Part shown: in pieces, positions 1-10,165 of the stretch | Numbering within the stretch: position 1 is the first letter of the stretch | How the letters are laid out: each line of letters begins with the position of its first letter | Origin: Sweltsa coloradensis | Taxonomy: Eukaryota; Arthropoda; Insecta; Plecoptera; Chloroperlidae | Assembly: GCA_024449915.1 (NCBI GenBank) | Contig: JAMZAV010003135.1 | Location: 30,604 to 94,603 of the forward strand | Direction: 5' to 3' | DNA length: 64,000 nucleotides | Translations under genes and position numbers: made by a program | The notes under the pieces: model-generated | What the model was told of the DNA's origin: nothing | Databases searched by the model: none | Seen by the model: only the letters and a program-made list of their open reading frames with translations

Positions 1-504
1 TCGTCGTGAGGAGGTTGTATTGGCGCGAGTACGAATAGGGCACACACACCTCACCTATGCCTATCTTTTTACCAGAGATAAGATTGCTCCGATTTGCGAC
101 ACGTGTGATGTGTTGCTATCCGTTCATCATTTGATGACTGACTGCTCTAAGTATGATGGGTTGAGACTCCAATTGAATTTAAATCTATCACATGAAGAAC
201 TTTTGTCTTATGAAAGCAGTGAAAAACTAATCACATTTCTTAACCTTAGCAATCTGATCGACAAACTATGACAGTTCATATAAAATAAAAAAATCCATGA
301 AGCATGTTGACTTGCTATTCATTATGACGACGTGGCAACGTTTTCCTGATTATGATTATGATTATGATTTGGTAATTTGGCATTTTCTACATATGACAAC
401 TTTAGCATGTATACCTTTTCCCGATTTGGCTGTCTACAGATATATCGACCTTGGCAATTTTTTTCATGACAATGATTTGAAAATCACATTTAACCTTATT
501 AACC
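1..504 (+). mobile_element. LINE 3' end, RNase H-bearing I/Jockey-like family, copy 1
   Basis: A non-LTR retrotransposon 3' end enters from the left edge. The last 89 codons of the reverse transcriptase ORF (2-271) are followed by a 3' UTR with a short GATTAT repeat (345-371). The same tail recurs in minus orientation at 51929-52936 and 60558-64000, which supplies the identity: the longest copy carries endonuclease-RT linker, RT and RNase H. Similarity stops at 504, where the other copies continue and this one switches to an unrelated duplicated segment, so the tail is truncated or recombined here. Confidence 0.85.
2..271 (+). CDS. C-terminus of LINE ORF2 (after RNase H)
   Basis: Partial CDS starting upstream of the window. 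Visible motifs are RREEVVLARVRIGHT followed by a Cys/His cluster CDTC...HHLMTDC, the usual end of the ORF2 protein in RNase H-bearing LINEs, then LSNLIDKL and a TGA stop. The full protein nicks target DNA and copies the element RNA into it; this part alone has no catalytic residues. It matches the end of the reading frame at 52283-52936 almost residue for residue. Confidence 0.85.
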   Translation, partial: RREEVVLARVRIGHTHLTYAYLFTRDKIAPICDTCDVLLSVHHLMTDCSKYDGLRLQLNLNLSHEELLSYESSEKLITFLNLSNLIDKL

Positions 505-644
505 TGCTGCTCATGCTGTTGACGTTGATGTCATTTGTCGTTGCAGCGGTGACCTCAGCAGATGTGAGAGGCGGCGCTGTTTTCTTGGAGTTTTCATTTG
601 AGCTGTGTTTGAATTTTAAGCCTGAAACAAACAGACCGCGTACT
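505..644. repeat. 140-bp duplicated segment, copy 1 (partner 1279-1418)
   Basis: This segment matches 1279-1418 at a constant offset of 774 bp and is essentially identical over the first 130 bp, starting TGCTGCTCATGC. On the minus strand both copies read GLKFKHSSNENSKKT and onward without a stop. Copy 1 is fused directly to the LINE tail at 504/505, so it is the transplanted one; copy 2 has the longer open frame. Confidence 0.85.
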
Positions 645-1120
645 CCACACACACATGGTCCTCCATTCACTCCAGAGTTTCATTTTCATCTTCATGTATC
701 ACCCATTCATCTCTTGCCCCAACATAATTTCTTGTTGAAAATGAATACTACGATATTGAGGAGTTCTTGGCGGACAATAATAATATGTCTTGAAAATACA
801 ATTTATTTTGCATATAGATGCCTAGACTTATATTATCTAGTAGCCTATCTTATATTAGTGTAAAAGTATATATTTTTATTGTGTATTGTTGTAAAAGTGT
901 ATTTTGTAATTAATGTAAATTAGTTTAAGTATTTTCTATACATCCTAATATTCAAGTCTTAGTCTTTTGAAAAGACGTGTTTAATAGCTTATAATGTAAT
1001 GTTTAGAACTTGTTTATCTTGTCATAACATTGTAACATTATATACTAGTATTAGGTATACAAAACAAGACAATAAAATGAAATGAAATGAAATTTACACA
1101 CAGGAGAAAAGTGCACGCAA
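645..1120. other. AT-rich non-coding stretch
   Basis: No supported gene. The strand is very AT-rich with ATGAAATGAAATGAAAT near 1078-1092. The plus-strand open frame over 297-863 crosses the LINE UTR and the duplicated segment and is not a gene. Confidence 0.5.
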
Positions 1121-1131
1121 TTAATTCTTAC

Positions 1132-1395
1132 CCTTAGAATCAGCCATTCTCCGTCTTGGCGATTTAATTGTTGTTGTGGTTGTTCTCCTCTGGTTGTCTT
1201 TTGGATGCTGTGACGTCACGGCCGTGTCGTCAACGGCATCCATTGTGAGATTAGGTAGGGGTGATGTCATGTTGGGAGTGCTGCTCATGCTGTTGACGTT
1301 GATGTCATTTGTCGTTGCAGCGGTGACCTCAGCAGATGTGAGAGGCGGCGCTGTTTTCTTGGAGTTTTCATTTGAGCTGTGTTTGAATTTTAAGC
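1132..1395 (-). CDS. Possible orphan internal exon, Ser/Thr- and Lys/Arg-rich
   Basis: On the minus strand an 88-codon open stretch lies between a good acceptor (CTGTTTGTTTCAG ending at 1396) and a strong donor (GTAAGA starting at 1131). Exon length is 264 bp, divisible by three. The product is hydrophilic: KFKHSSNENSKKTAPPLTS, a Thr run and the basic piece KSPRRRMADSKGKN. Without the donor the frame ends at TAA 1121-1123. No domain is recognised. It may be a host exon, a LINE ORF1 piece or chance; its partial duplication at 505-621 lacks the donor. Confidence 0.25.
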
Positions 1396-1418
1396 CTGAA
1401 ACAAACAGGATGCGTACT
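1279..1418. repeat. 140-bp duplicated segment, copy 2
   Basis: Partner of 505-644. This copy lies inside the longer minus-strand open frame and keeps the downstream splice donor, so it is probably the original. Confidence 0.85.
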
Positions 1419-1720
1419 ACTATTATTGATGTCTTTTTCTAGAATGCAGCTAGTTTTGCACAGCTTTTACAAGCTACAAGATAAAAATAGTCAGAAGTAT
1501 AAGTGAAATGATATTAGCAAAGAACACTACCCTTGTAAATCTGGGGGTCTGTACGATAATTCAGTATAATTCCCGAAAATGTTTTTTTCACTTAACAGTC
1601 TGTCATGTTTGAAAGCTACGATCATGGAGTCAGTACTATTAATTAAACTCCATGCTACGATAACCTGCCGTTTGGCGATCGATGGTCAATGTCAATGATC
1701 GATGGTCAATGTGATACCAA

Positions 1721-1855
1721 CTATTTCACATTCTTACTTAACATTTTGGTGCAAACCACAACCCGATAGGACAAATGATAGAGCTTCCAAATGATCCTGA
1801 ATATACCTCTGCGTTTTGCGTCAAAGCCTGGTTTTCTCGAGCCTAGCCGACAGTC
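1721..1855. repeat. Direct repeat of about 135 bp, copy 1
   Basis: Near-identical to 2098-2234 (shared ends ATTTCAC and CAGTC; a few substitutions and small indels). A short repeat (CGATGGTCAATGT twice, 1678-1713) lies just upstream. No coding potential seen; probably two arms of an unclassified repeat. Confidence 0.8.
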
Positions 1856-2097
1856 CAACTGTTTTAAATGTTAAATGTCCATTTTAAAACCGCTCCATCA
1901 TCAAATCCAGCTAATTTCACATACAGAACGTACCGCTTTTTGACCTTTTTTTCATCCAAAAAATCTGCATTTTTGGGAGGCTGTTCACAAAGGAAGAGCG
2001 CGTGTCTCTATCAAAACCAATTTTGAAATTTCAAATAATTGTCTTTTACACAAAATTGGGAAATTAGTCAAATTACTACAAATTAACTGTTTGGTGT

Positions 2098-2234
2098 CAT
2101 ATTTCACTTTCTTACTTAACATTTTGGTGCAAACCACAACCCAATAGGACAAAATGATAGAGCTTCCAAGTGATCCTGAATTTACATTTGCGTTCTGCGT
2201 CAAAGCCTGGTTTTCTCGAGCTTAGCCAACAGTC
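2098..2234. repeat. Direct repeat of about 135 bp, copy 2
   Basis: Partner of 1721-1855, about 377 bp downstream. After it, 2360-2450 carries AATCTGTTCAGCGTTTCGGC and an ACACACAGACAGACTCACAC stretch, the type of tail common at 3' ends of arthropod LINE/SINE copies. Confidence 0.75.
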
Positions 2235-2235
2235 T

Positions 2236-2964
2236 TAAATAATTTCTACACATTGGCAGCCTATTTTTCAATTTATTATTTCTTGTAGGTTTAAATCACA
2301 ATGGATCTATCTGATTTTGTTAGCAGTTCTCAGTTAATTCGTACTGTATGTCTGTTTAAAATTTCAGCGCAATCTGTTCAGCGTTTCGGCTGATTTTCGA
2401 TGTACACACACAGACAGACTCACACGTGCACACACTCACAGAATGAGCGCCGTTTAAGTTGAATGGAGACACTCAGTTAAAAAAAAAAAAAAAATCCGAG
2501 AACTACAAAATAAGCTTTTACATGAAATAAGATTTCTCGATTGTCAAACTCGATCAACTCCGGTGAGAAACCGCTTTTGTAACCTTTTTCCTGTTGATGG
2601 CTTTTTCACGTACCAACTGTTACTAAAATATTACTTCAAAATAATTATAGAGTTCTTGTGCACAGAAATAAAGGGACACGTAGTCAGGAAAAACGAAAAA
2701 GAAAAGTTACAATAAATACGGTCAAAGGCGCCTAGCTAGAGTGTTTAGTCCCCGAGTCTTTCAATGACTTACCTGATCAGATTTTAAATTTTAAAAACAT
2801 TTCCGAGATCAAACAAGAAATAAAAATACATTTGACGTCTCAATTGACTGCTCCCCTAAATCTGTTGTGCTCAAAAATCTATCTATCTAAAAAAAATCTA
2901 TGTTTTAAAACACTTTTTTAGAAAAGAGTCTGTAGAGCCCAGTTTCACTTTTTTGACAACTATG
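2236..2964. other. Non-coding, old retroposon tail
   Basis: Contains the CA/CAGA-rich tail described above (2360-2450) and an A-run at 2480-2495. No gene seen. Confidence 0.5.
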
Positions 2965-3172
2965 CAAAATTTAAAACTAGGGAAACGCCAAAGTCGTTGA
3001 TGGACGAGTTAGTGAGTCATGTCATGTGTTGAATACCCGGGAACATCCACTTTCCTCCCCTATACCTAAGGCTGGATCTTGCCCAGTATGTGGAATGTTC
3101 CCAGGTACTCAACACATGACTCGCTCGCTCGTCTAACAACGACTTTGGTGTTTCCCTCGTCTAGTTTGCTAA
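2965..3172. mobile_element. Small foldback/MITE-like inverted repeat
   Basis: Two arms of about 75 bp are imperfect reverse complements. The left arm runs CTAGGGAAACGCCAAAGTCG, then GAGTCATG, then CCCGGGAACATCCAC. The right arm runs GTGGAATGTTCCCAGG, then CATGACTC, then CGACTTTGGTGTTTCCCTCG. A loop of about 43 bp separates them. This is the form of a short palindromic MITE; no target duplication could be fixed. Confidence 0.7.
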
Positions 3173-4440
3173 GGCTAATGACATAATATAAGCTAAGCGC
3201 TAGACACACAGTATGGCCGAGGGGAGCGAGAGAATTTGAAGCTATTCTGAATAGGGAAAAACCAACCGCCGTCTAAATGTATCGTACAGCCATGATGCAA
3301 GTTGTTATTATTTGGGGTGATTGACTAATGGTTGATTTTTGTAACGGTAGTTGTTTAATTGCATTATTGCATAATTAGAGTAGTGTCGATTTTACGCTAT
3401 ACAGTTACATGTTCATAGTAGCTTGCCACTCGCTACTTTTTATATTTTCAAAAGTAGCACGATACTTAACAACAATGACTATTACCAAGAGAGTAGGAGG
3501 TGGGGGATGGGGCGGTTAGGCTAACTTAAAAACATGGTTTATCAGAACTTATTTATTATTTACTTAAATAAAGTAAGTTACAATTACAAAAATTATTATT
3601 TTCAATTTTCAAACCCGATAACAAAACCTTCACCACTACCTTTATAATAACAATGCACATACAAACACATAAAGTCAGTTCACTCCTCACTAACAGAAGT
3701 GCTTCGTCACATGGTAAGCAACTGAGCCCAATAGTAAAAGAAATATTGCAAACATTATAAATATAAAAAATAAAAAATCAGTTACTCCTCACTTATAAAA
3801 GTGCTTCATTTATTTTATTTATTTATTTTATTTATTTATTTAACGTCTATCCTATTCAGTTATAAAAACTGATTTACAAAGGAGGACAACTAAATAAATC
3901 TAATTACATAGATGCAGACAAACAATGAACTACATTTAAGTAAATATTTGAAATAGTAATATTACAACAATGCATTAAATATTCAACAAAATTGATAACA
4001 AATAAAAAGGATATTAAATGCAATTAATGAATGAATCGAATATATAAAAAAGGGGGTGGGGAAAGAAAAGAAAAGAAAAAAGAAAAGAAAAGAAAAAGAA
4101 AACAAAAGAAAAAAGGAAAGGAAAAAAAAGAAAAAAAAGAAAGAAAAGAAAAAAGAAGAAAAAATAAAAACATAAAAAAAAAACGAAAAGAAACATTGTT
4201 AGGTACTGAGCCCAATAGTAGAAGGAATATTGCAAACAAGAAGAATTATTAATACATGTAAAAAAAAATAAAAAAAAATAAAGAGGATTGCTTCTACCCA
4301 TTATCAACACAGAGTCTGAATATTGCAGTCAGGATTGTCTATCTATTTTTAAGTTTTAATTTTAATTTCAATTGACCAGCATTGGGCCTTATTTGAAGAA
4401 GAAATGGTTAATGGCAATTTACGGTTTATTGTGCCACGTT
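3173..4440. repeat. AT-rich repeats, TTTA microsatellite and A/G low-complexity tract
   Basis: Holds a TTTA-type microsatellite (about 3808-3840), a twice-seen phrase CTGAGCCCAATAGTA (3721, 4207) followed by GGAATATTGCAAACA-like sequence, and an AAAAG/GAAAA tract (4054-4190). The segment 3971-4070 (GGATATTAAATGCAATT, then AATGAATC, then GGGTGGGG) recurs at 56349-56455, so it belongs to a dispersed repeat. Lys-rich and Phe-rich open frames here are compositional artefacts. Confidence 0.6.
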
Positions 4441-4633
4441 GTTTGTGGCGTTGGTGGCGAAGTTTTTTTCTTTCGTACTACGGGAGGGGTGGCTGTTTTG
4501 CATCTGGTTGTTGGGAGAGGTAGCAATGGGAAGGGGTTGGTTGAAGAGTGATGGAAGAGGAACGGTTTGTTGATGAGAGGAGGTCTAAGAAAGGTATGTT
4601 GGGTGGTGGGTTGTGGTAAGGTGGAGTAGGAAA

Positions 4634-5645
4634 GTGTGTGTTGACGGGAGGTGTTGAACTAGAGTGTCTATTGGGTGGTTGGTTGATGTAAGGTGGATTA
4701 GGAAAGTGTGTGTTGACGGGAGGTGTTGAACTAGAGTGTCTATTGGGTGGTTGGTTGATGTAAGGTGGATTAGGAAAGTGTGTGTTGACGGGAGGTGTTG
4801 AACTAGAGTGTCTATTGGGTGGTTGGTTGATGTAAGGTGGATTAGGAAAGTGTGTGTTGACGGGAGGTGTTGAACTAGAGTGTCTATTGGGTGGTTGGTT
4901 GATGTAAGGTGGATTAGGAAAGTGTGTGTTGACGGGAGGTGTTGAACTAGAGTGTCTATTGGGTGGTTGGTTGATGTAAGGTGGATAAGGAAAGTGGTGT
5001 GTTGACGGGAGGTGTTGAACTAGAGTGTCTATTGGGTGGTTGGTTGATGTAAGGTGGATTAGGAAAGTGTGTGTTGACGGGAGGTGTTGAACTAGAGTGT
5101 CTATTGGGTGGGTGGTTGATGTAAGTGGATTAGGAAAGGTGTGTTTGACGGGAGGTGTTGAACTAGAGTGTCTATTGGGTGGTTGGTTGATGTAAGGTGG
5201 ATTAGGAAAGTGTGTGTTGACGGGAGGTGTTGAACTAGAGTGTCTATTGGGTGGTTGGTTGATGTAAGGTGGACTAGGAAAGTGTGTGTTGACGGGAGGG
5301 TTGAACTAGAGAGTCTATTGGGTGGTTGGCTGATGTAAGGTGGATTAGGAAAGTGTGTGTTGACGGGAGGTGTTGAACTAGAGTGTCTATTGGGTGGTTG
5401 GTTGATGTAAGGTGGATTAGGAAAGTGTGTGTTGACGGGAGGTGTTGAACTAGAGTGTCTATTGGGTGGTTGGTTGATGTAAGGTGGATAGGAAAGTGTG
5501 TGTTGACGGGAGGTGTTGAACTAGAGTGTCTATTGGGTGGTTGGTTGATGTAAGGTGGATTAGGAAAGTGTGTGTTGACGGGAGGTGTTGAACTAGAGTG
5601 TCTATTGGGTGGTTGGTTGATGTAAGGTGGATAGGAAAGTGTGTG
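4634..5645 (-). repeat. 72-bp coding minisatellite, about 14 units
   Basis: About fourteen head-to-tail units with a 72-bp period (plus-strand core GTGTTGACGGGAGGTGTTGA, then TTGGGTGGTTGGTTGATG). Since 72 is 24 codons, the minus strand reads a 24-residue repeat containing STNHPIDTLVQHLPS. Units are nearly identical; differences are mostly one-base gains or losses (near 4997, 5130, 5305, 5489, 5631), each of which would shift the frame. Frequent unit turnover and/or sequencing indels are both possible. Confidence 0.9.
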
Positions 5646-6040
5646 TTTGGTGGTGGAATGATGAAAGGAGTTGTCGGATTGAATCTGGTTGGTAATTGGT
5701 TAACTGGTGGATGAGAGGGAACGGGGCTGTTGGTGGGTTGGTTAGTATTACGGAAGTTATTGAAGGGGGACGTGAAGGGAGGGGGAAGGTTGTAATTTAT
5801 GTTTTGGTGTAGGGGTCTTTCGTATGGTTTGATTCTTTGGTTGATGGGCTGAGGGTTGTTGTTTTGTGGTTTCTCGTGGATACGCACATATTCTTGTCTT
5901 TCGGACGTTCCCGGCTCGGCCGTCCTCGGAGATTCCGTAGCGATTTCTTTCACACGTTTTTGATCTAATAACAAAATAAAATGTTCTGATTTTCTTTTGT
6001 CGATGAGTTTGGAAATGTTATAATGTCCTCTCACAAACAT
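5459..6040 (-). CDS. Pro/Asn/Thr-rich repeat protein, partial
   Basis: A minus-strand open frame of 193 codons with a non-repetitive N-terminus (MFVRGHYNISKLIDKRK, then LLLDQKRVKEIATES), a middle rich in Pro, Asn and Gln (PINQRIKPYERP, LPPPFTSPFNNF), and then the minisatellite peptide. It runs off frame at the short unit near 5489. In the other frame the array and a Pro-rich tail (PPYHNPPPNIPFLDLLS) continue to about 4490. A pyrimidine-rich stretch ending in TAG lies just upstream of the ATG, so this could be a last exon. No family recognised. Alternatives: a retroelement gag-like piece or a secreted structural repeat protein. Confidence 0.4.
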   Translation of the reverse strand: MFVRGHYNISKLIDKRKSEHFILLLDQKRVKEIATESPRTAEPGTSERQEYVRIHEKPQNNNPQPINQRIKPYERPLHQNINYNLPPPFTSPFNNFRNTNQPTNSPVPSHPPVNQLPTRFNPTTPFIIPPPNTHFPIHLTSTNHPIDTLVQHLPSTHTFLIHLTSTNHPIDTLVQHLPSTHTFLSTLHQPTTQ

Positions 6041-6052
6041 CAGCTAGTATGT

Positions 6053-6262
6053 AGGGGAGTATACTTCCCGAAACTACAGACGAGCTCTGGTAATCGTTGT
6101 CGAAGACCATCCCCCTTCCCTTGACGACCTCCCCGACGACGAAGACAATGACAACACGAACCATGACAAAGACGATGACGACCACGACGTGATAACCTCT
6201 TTTTCCTGCCCCTACCCGTGGCTGGTTCTGACCAGCAAGGGCCGCTCCTCCCCACATCCCCT
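6053..6262 (+). mobile_element. SINE-like family A, copy 1 (diverged)
   Basis: The most diverged of thirteen copies. It keeps the landmarks AGGGGAGT, GACGAGCTCTGG, CTCCCCGACGACGA, GACCACGACGTG, GTGGCTGGTTCTGACCAGC and lacks the 3' tail. Open frames on its minus strand are shadows of the repeat. Confidence 0.75.
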
Positions 6263-6924
6263 AGGCTACAGTGGCGCATTATGACCTAACGGTTGACGCG
6301 CTCTTAATCCAAATAAACTACACAAAACATAAAATAAAATATGGTAAATTATGATTTATGAAGCTGTCTGGCCGAACTTTTAGTTGCGTATTTTAGAATC
6401 ATTTTTCCCCACCCTAACTATAAATGGAACTACACAACTAATTTGATGGTTTTAAAATTGGGTTGCTTTATTTTTCAATTCAAATATTATTCGATTTCTT
6501 GTACATGGTCAAACCAAGTGGCAAACCAAGCTACATCTGAGCTGATCTGGGCAGGGATGGGGTAACTTACTACACGCCTCTGTCCCTCTCTCTCTCCCCC
6601 CCCCCCCCCCCCCAATAAAGATTTTCACGCGTGCTTATTTTTAATTGACGGTTAATATGGTCGTTAGCCGCGTAGGAAGGGTTGCCGTTGGGAGGGGTAT
6701 AAGAATATAAGAAAAGGGGAAAATTCTCCCCAGCATTTCTTCCCATGACCCCCCCCCCCCCCCTTATGAATGTTAAGTATCGGCTACAACTGAGAAGTAA
6801 AACTAGTAGCAGTCGAACACCAAGGGCCTTATGTTGATGCTAGGTTTTGGTGACTTGTCGCTAGTTGGAAAGATGCAGAAGCAAAAAAATGCTAGTCTGC
6901 CTAGTCAAGCTCATAATTTGGTCT
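6263..6924. other. Non-coding with two poly-C runs
   Basis: C-homopolymers at about 6595-6613 and 6749-6764; otherwise no signal found. Confidence 0.5.
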
Positions 6925-7053
6925 TATTCAGTGGTGTAGGAATATTCCGGGCAGCCCGGGCGAAGCCCGGGGGCCCGGTTTCGAGACAAGCTTGAGTTCG
7001 AAAGACCTGAGTATGACCTGAGTTTCGGAACCGGGCCCCGGACACTGAATAAA
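6925..7053. mobile_element. 129-bp palindromic mini-element
   Basis: Perfect 10-bp ends TTATTCAGTG and CACTGAATAA enclose a second perfect inverted pair GGGCCCGGTT and AACCGGGCCC. The left inner part also has CCCGGGCGAAGCCCGGG. This nested inverted structure is a foldback-type mini-element or a strong cruciform; no coding capacity. Confidence 0.65.
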
Positions 7054-7352
7054 AAAATACAAAACAAGTAAAAATAAATTTTGAAATAAAAATTTATAAA
7101 GTGTAAGTTAGGAAGGATGAAAATTGGTAGTTATCTTGACCTTGTCCCTACCACATGGGGGCCTCCCTAGCCGTCACTCTGGTGGCCAACAGTCATTCCT
7201 TGATGAATACATCCCGCAGTCCCCACCCTCAAACCCCTCTAGAATACGACATGTCCATACTTTTAGTCAGTTTTTTATTCTCTCTTGCTAGTCACGGTCG
7301 TCGCAAAAGCGCTGATTTTCTATTTTAAAAAGAAGTAATGTGGATGGTAACT
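7054..7352. other. Non-coding
   Basis: No gene or repeat recognised. Confidence 0.4.
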
Positions 7353-7601
7353 TGTCGTCGTCGGGGAACCCCTTCCCTTTGACTACCTCCCCGACGGCGA
7401 CGACAAAGACAACACGGACGGATGATGACGGAGACGACCACGACGTGGGGGAACCCCTGCCCTCCCCATATGCTTGTGGCTGGTTCTGACCAGCACAGGG
7501 CTGTCCACCCCTTGTCCCCCCGCGTCATCCCTTACGTCCCTCCCTTCGTCTCGATTAGCCAAGTTGCATAAATATGAGACGTAAAGCAATATCCAATCAA
7601 T
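7353..7601 (+). mobile_element. SINE-like family A, copy 2 (5'-truncated)
   Basis: Starts at the internal GTCGTCGTCGGGG landmark and runs through the GC-rich body to the shared 3' end AAGCAATATCCAATCAA. 5' truncation with an intact 3' end is what target-primed reverse transcription produces. Confidence 0.9.
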
Positions 7602-7795
7602 TGACCGATAATAAGATTTTCCTTTTTAAAAACTAAAGAAACCTGTTGAAAGATATTTAAATAATCAATCAGAAAATGAACCATGATGAAAAATTTATAA
7701 GATTTCAATTGATTTAGCAACCCCTTAGCAGTGACAGCATTATTGTTATTTTCATTTCCAGGATGTCCAGGATGGAGGAATGTAGCATCATTATT

Positions 7796-8668
7796 TCATG
7801 TTTTGTTGAATGTTGAAATTCCAGATGTCAAGAGTGGATTTTTGTTTCCAAACACCTTGTCTGGGGGTATAAAGTATGCTCCTCTGCCTGTATTCTTCCT
7901 ATTTTTATGAACCTTCTTCTTCTCGCGGCTATTCATAGTGTCGAACCAGCTTCTTAGTTTCCTTAAAACCCATGCTGTAATCAAGGCTTTCTTACTCATT
8001 AATTTCAACTTCACAAGAGTTTCCTGGGTTGATAAGGTGTGTTCAAAAAATAACTGAGCGGCCATCAACACCTTAATTTTTTCAAATTGGTTTGGGTCCA
8101 AATACCAATCAGTTTTGGGTACAATTTCCAATTTTTATTATTTTGGATTTGGACTAGCTCCTTCAGATATTTAACGTCTACTTTGTTGTCGGTCAGTTTT
8201 TCCGATTTAGGAGTGTCTTCAGGAATAGTATCTGATGAGTGGGCAGAGCTTGTGTCAAGTTCTTCAAAAGGTGCGGAGCATCAGCAAACATGTATAGTTT
8301 CTGGTCCTCGTTGACTGGATGAACTATATCGAACTCTTTCTTTCTCTCAGCCTCGGACATTGTAGCCAGCTTCATGAATGGCAGCAACTGCTTCTTTAAC
8401 TAAACTGGCTAAAGCATCGTCGTCGTGTTTTTAGTTGAGTAAGTGGTGCCCAATTACCTGCTTCCGATTGCTGCTAAGCCCCCTTGTCATCACCACTACC
8501 ACAAGTAACTGAGATGCTTCTTCTGTCATTTTACTGTTGTTGTCTATTGTGCAGTTGCCATCGTATTTAAGCATGCCTGGCATTAGCTCTAGTCCTTTTG
8601 ATATTTCCATTTCGTCAATCATCATGATGCATTCTTTTTCGTATAACTGAGATTTGACTGTACATAGA
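7796..8668 (-). pseudogene. P-element/THAP9-type transposase, degraded
   Basis: Three minus-strand frames together read as a P-type transposase, which cuts and pastes elements with 8-bp target duplications. In N-to-C order: KECIMMIDEMEIS (the DEM motif of the catalytic core), a VVVVMTRGL... KQVIGHHLL block, the diagnostic FADAPHLLKNLTQAL (family form FxxDPPHLLKxxRN), and C-terminal helices (KIKVLMAAQLFFEH). The THAP zinc finger is missing and the frames are offset, so it is not functional as it stands. A short P-type element with terminal repeats lies at 53970-54843. Confidence 0.75.
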
Positions 8669-9475
8669 ATGTTGTGTATGTGTTTTTTATTACATATGAA
8701 CCAGTTCGTCTGGGAAGCAGGGGTGGGGGGGCACTGATAACTTTACTGTTGTGTGCCCTAAAACCCCAATAACTAACTAACTATTCTAGCCCATGCCAAA
8801 GAGTTCATGTTTTTGTCGACGTCATGTCCCACAGACAAGGCTAGTTCTCGACACGGATTTATGGGTAAAACTCGCAAGCGACAAGCAAAAAAGTTGAACC
8901 AGGTCTAGTCTGGCTCACCTCGAGACTGACCAAATCGCAACCGCCACTGTACCGGCAACACAGTTCTCTGATTGGCTGTGCTTGTCGCGTCGCATCAAAA
9001 GCGAATCAGTTAACGAACCTTTAAGCTATTTTACGCACCTTTAAGCTATTTTACGCTGCAACATTAAGTTTATGTTGAACCCATTCTCCTTTATTTTTTG
9101 CGTTTATGGTACCATCTTAAATTCGTTTTCGTAACCCAAATTACAAACATTGGTACAAGGTTGGTGGAATGTGAAATTCACATTTATGTTGAAGTATTTG
9201 GAGTACGTTGTCCCTTAAGTCCCTTAAGTTCATTTCCTGTCAGACTTATATAGTATTCAATAAATAACTTGTACAAAGCTTACGAAGTTAGCTGGAGATT
9301 TGTAAAATAGTAATGAAGTGTATTTTCGAACATAATGCCCTTGTTTATGTGGCAAGGATTTGCAGTGCTCCTGTAAGGTCCAAACATCCGGAGCTTTTTG
9401 TTTGGCCTCGAATCGTGTCTAACTTTCATAACACCTGTTTAGGCCGAGATGCCTATACCGAGATTTTAAGTGGAC
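8669..9475. other. Non-coding; a 20-bp tandem duplication
   Basis: ACCTTTAAGCTATTTTACGC occurs twice in a row at about 9018-9057. Nothing else recognised. Confidence 0.5.
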
Positions 9476-10074
9476 TGTAATTATTAGTTTTTTTTATAGA
9501 GCAAAGAGAACAAGGAAGAAATATAGGAAATAAATGCACAAGAGAACTTAAATGAAAGCGCAGATACTTCCTGAGATGGGCTGCCCACGACGTCGTGTGG
9601 TTCAGATGTTGGCGAACTTTCTTGTGACGTGGCGTCGCGACGTCAGTGAAACAGACGTCGTGGGGAAAATAGGAAAGGGTAAATAGCGCTGGCCAGTTGG
9701 AAGAGTAGAGAAGAGAAACGGAAAAATTGTTCAGAGAACTTAATATCGCAGCAATGGCGAAAACTGCACTCAGAAAACAGTGCAGGGAGTACGAGAGGAT
9801 TGGTTACGCCCATGTATGGGCGAGAACTAGATAACAAGAGAGTGACCTACGAGAATGACAGACCGTCGTGAACTTAACTAAATATGAATGATATGCGAGT
9901 ACAAACGGAAGATAAACAGAAAACGAACGTGATTGGCTGACCAAATCACATGACAAAACCGGGCAAAACCACTTTAGTAAAAAAAATGAAAAATGAAAAG
10001 AAGAAAAGTTAAATACAATGAAACTAGCACTAAATAAAGCGACGAAAATACAAAAAATATAATCGGCGCGAACA
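9476..10074 (-). mobile_element. Putative 3' LTR of the BEL/Pao element
   Basis: Directly downstream of the BEL/Pao polyprotein (minus strand) a purine stretch (AGGTGGGCGG) is followed by TGTTCGCGCC at 10074. A matching end of type TACA lies at 9476, giving an LTR of about 600 bp with TG...CA ends. The boundaries are inferred: no second LTR is present in the window to confirm them. Confidence 0.4.
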
Positions 10075-10165
10075 TAACCGCCCACCTAAAATGAATACAT
10101 TTTAAGTAGACACAAGAGAGAAGAACTAAAACTACAAATAAAAAAACAAGTCCGACACGAAAAAA

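Noticed and set aside
297..863. 188-codon plus-strand open frame
   Set aside because: It crosses a LINE 3' UTR, the duplicated segment and unrelated DNA; no domain and no splice context.
4014..4310. Lys-rich (plus) and Phe-rich (minus) open frames
   Set aside because: They translate an AAAAG/GAAAA low-complexity tract.
4634..5645. Regular repeat considered as a CRISPR array
   Set aside because: Units are contiguous with no unique spacers, the period is a coding multiple, and the sequence is eukaryotic.
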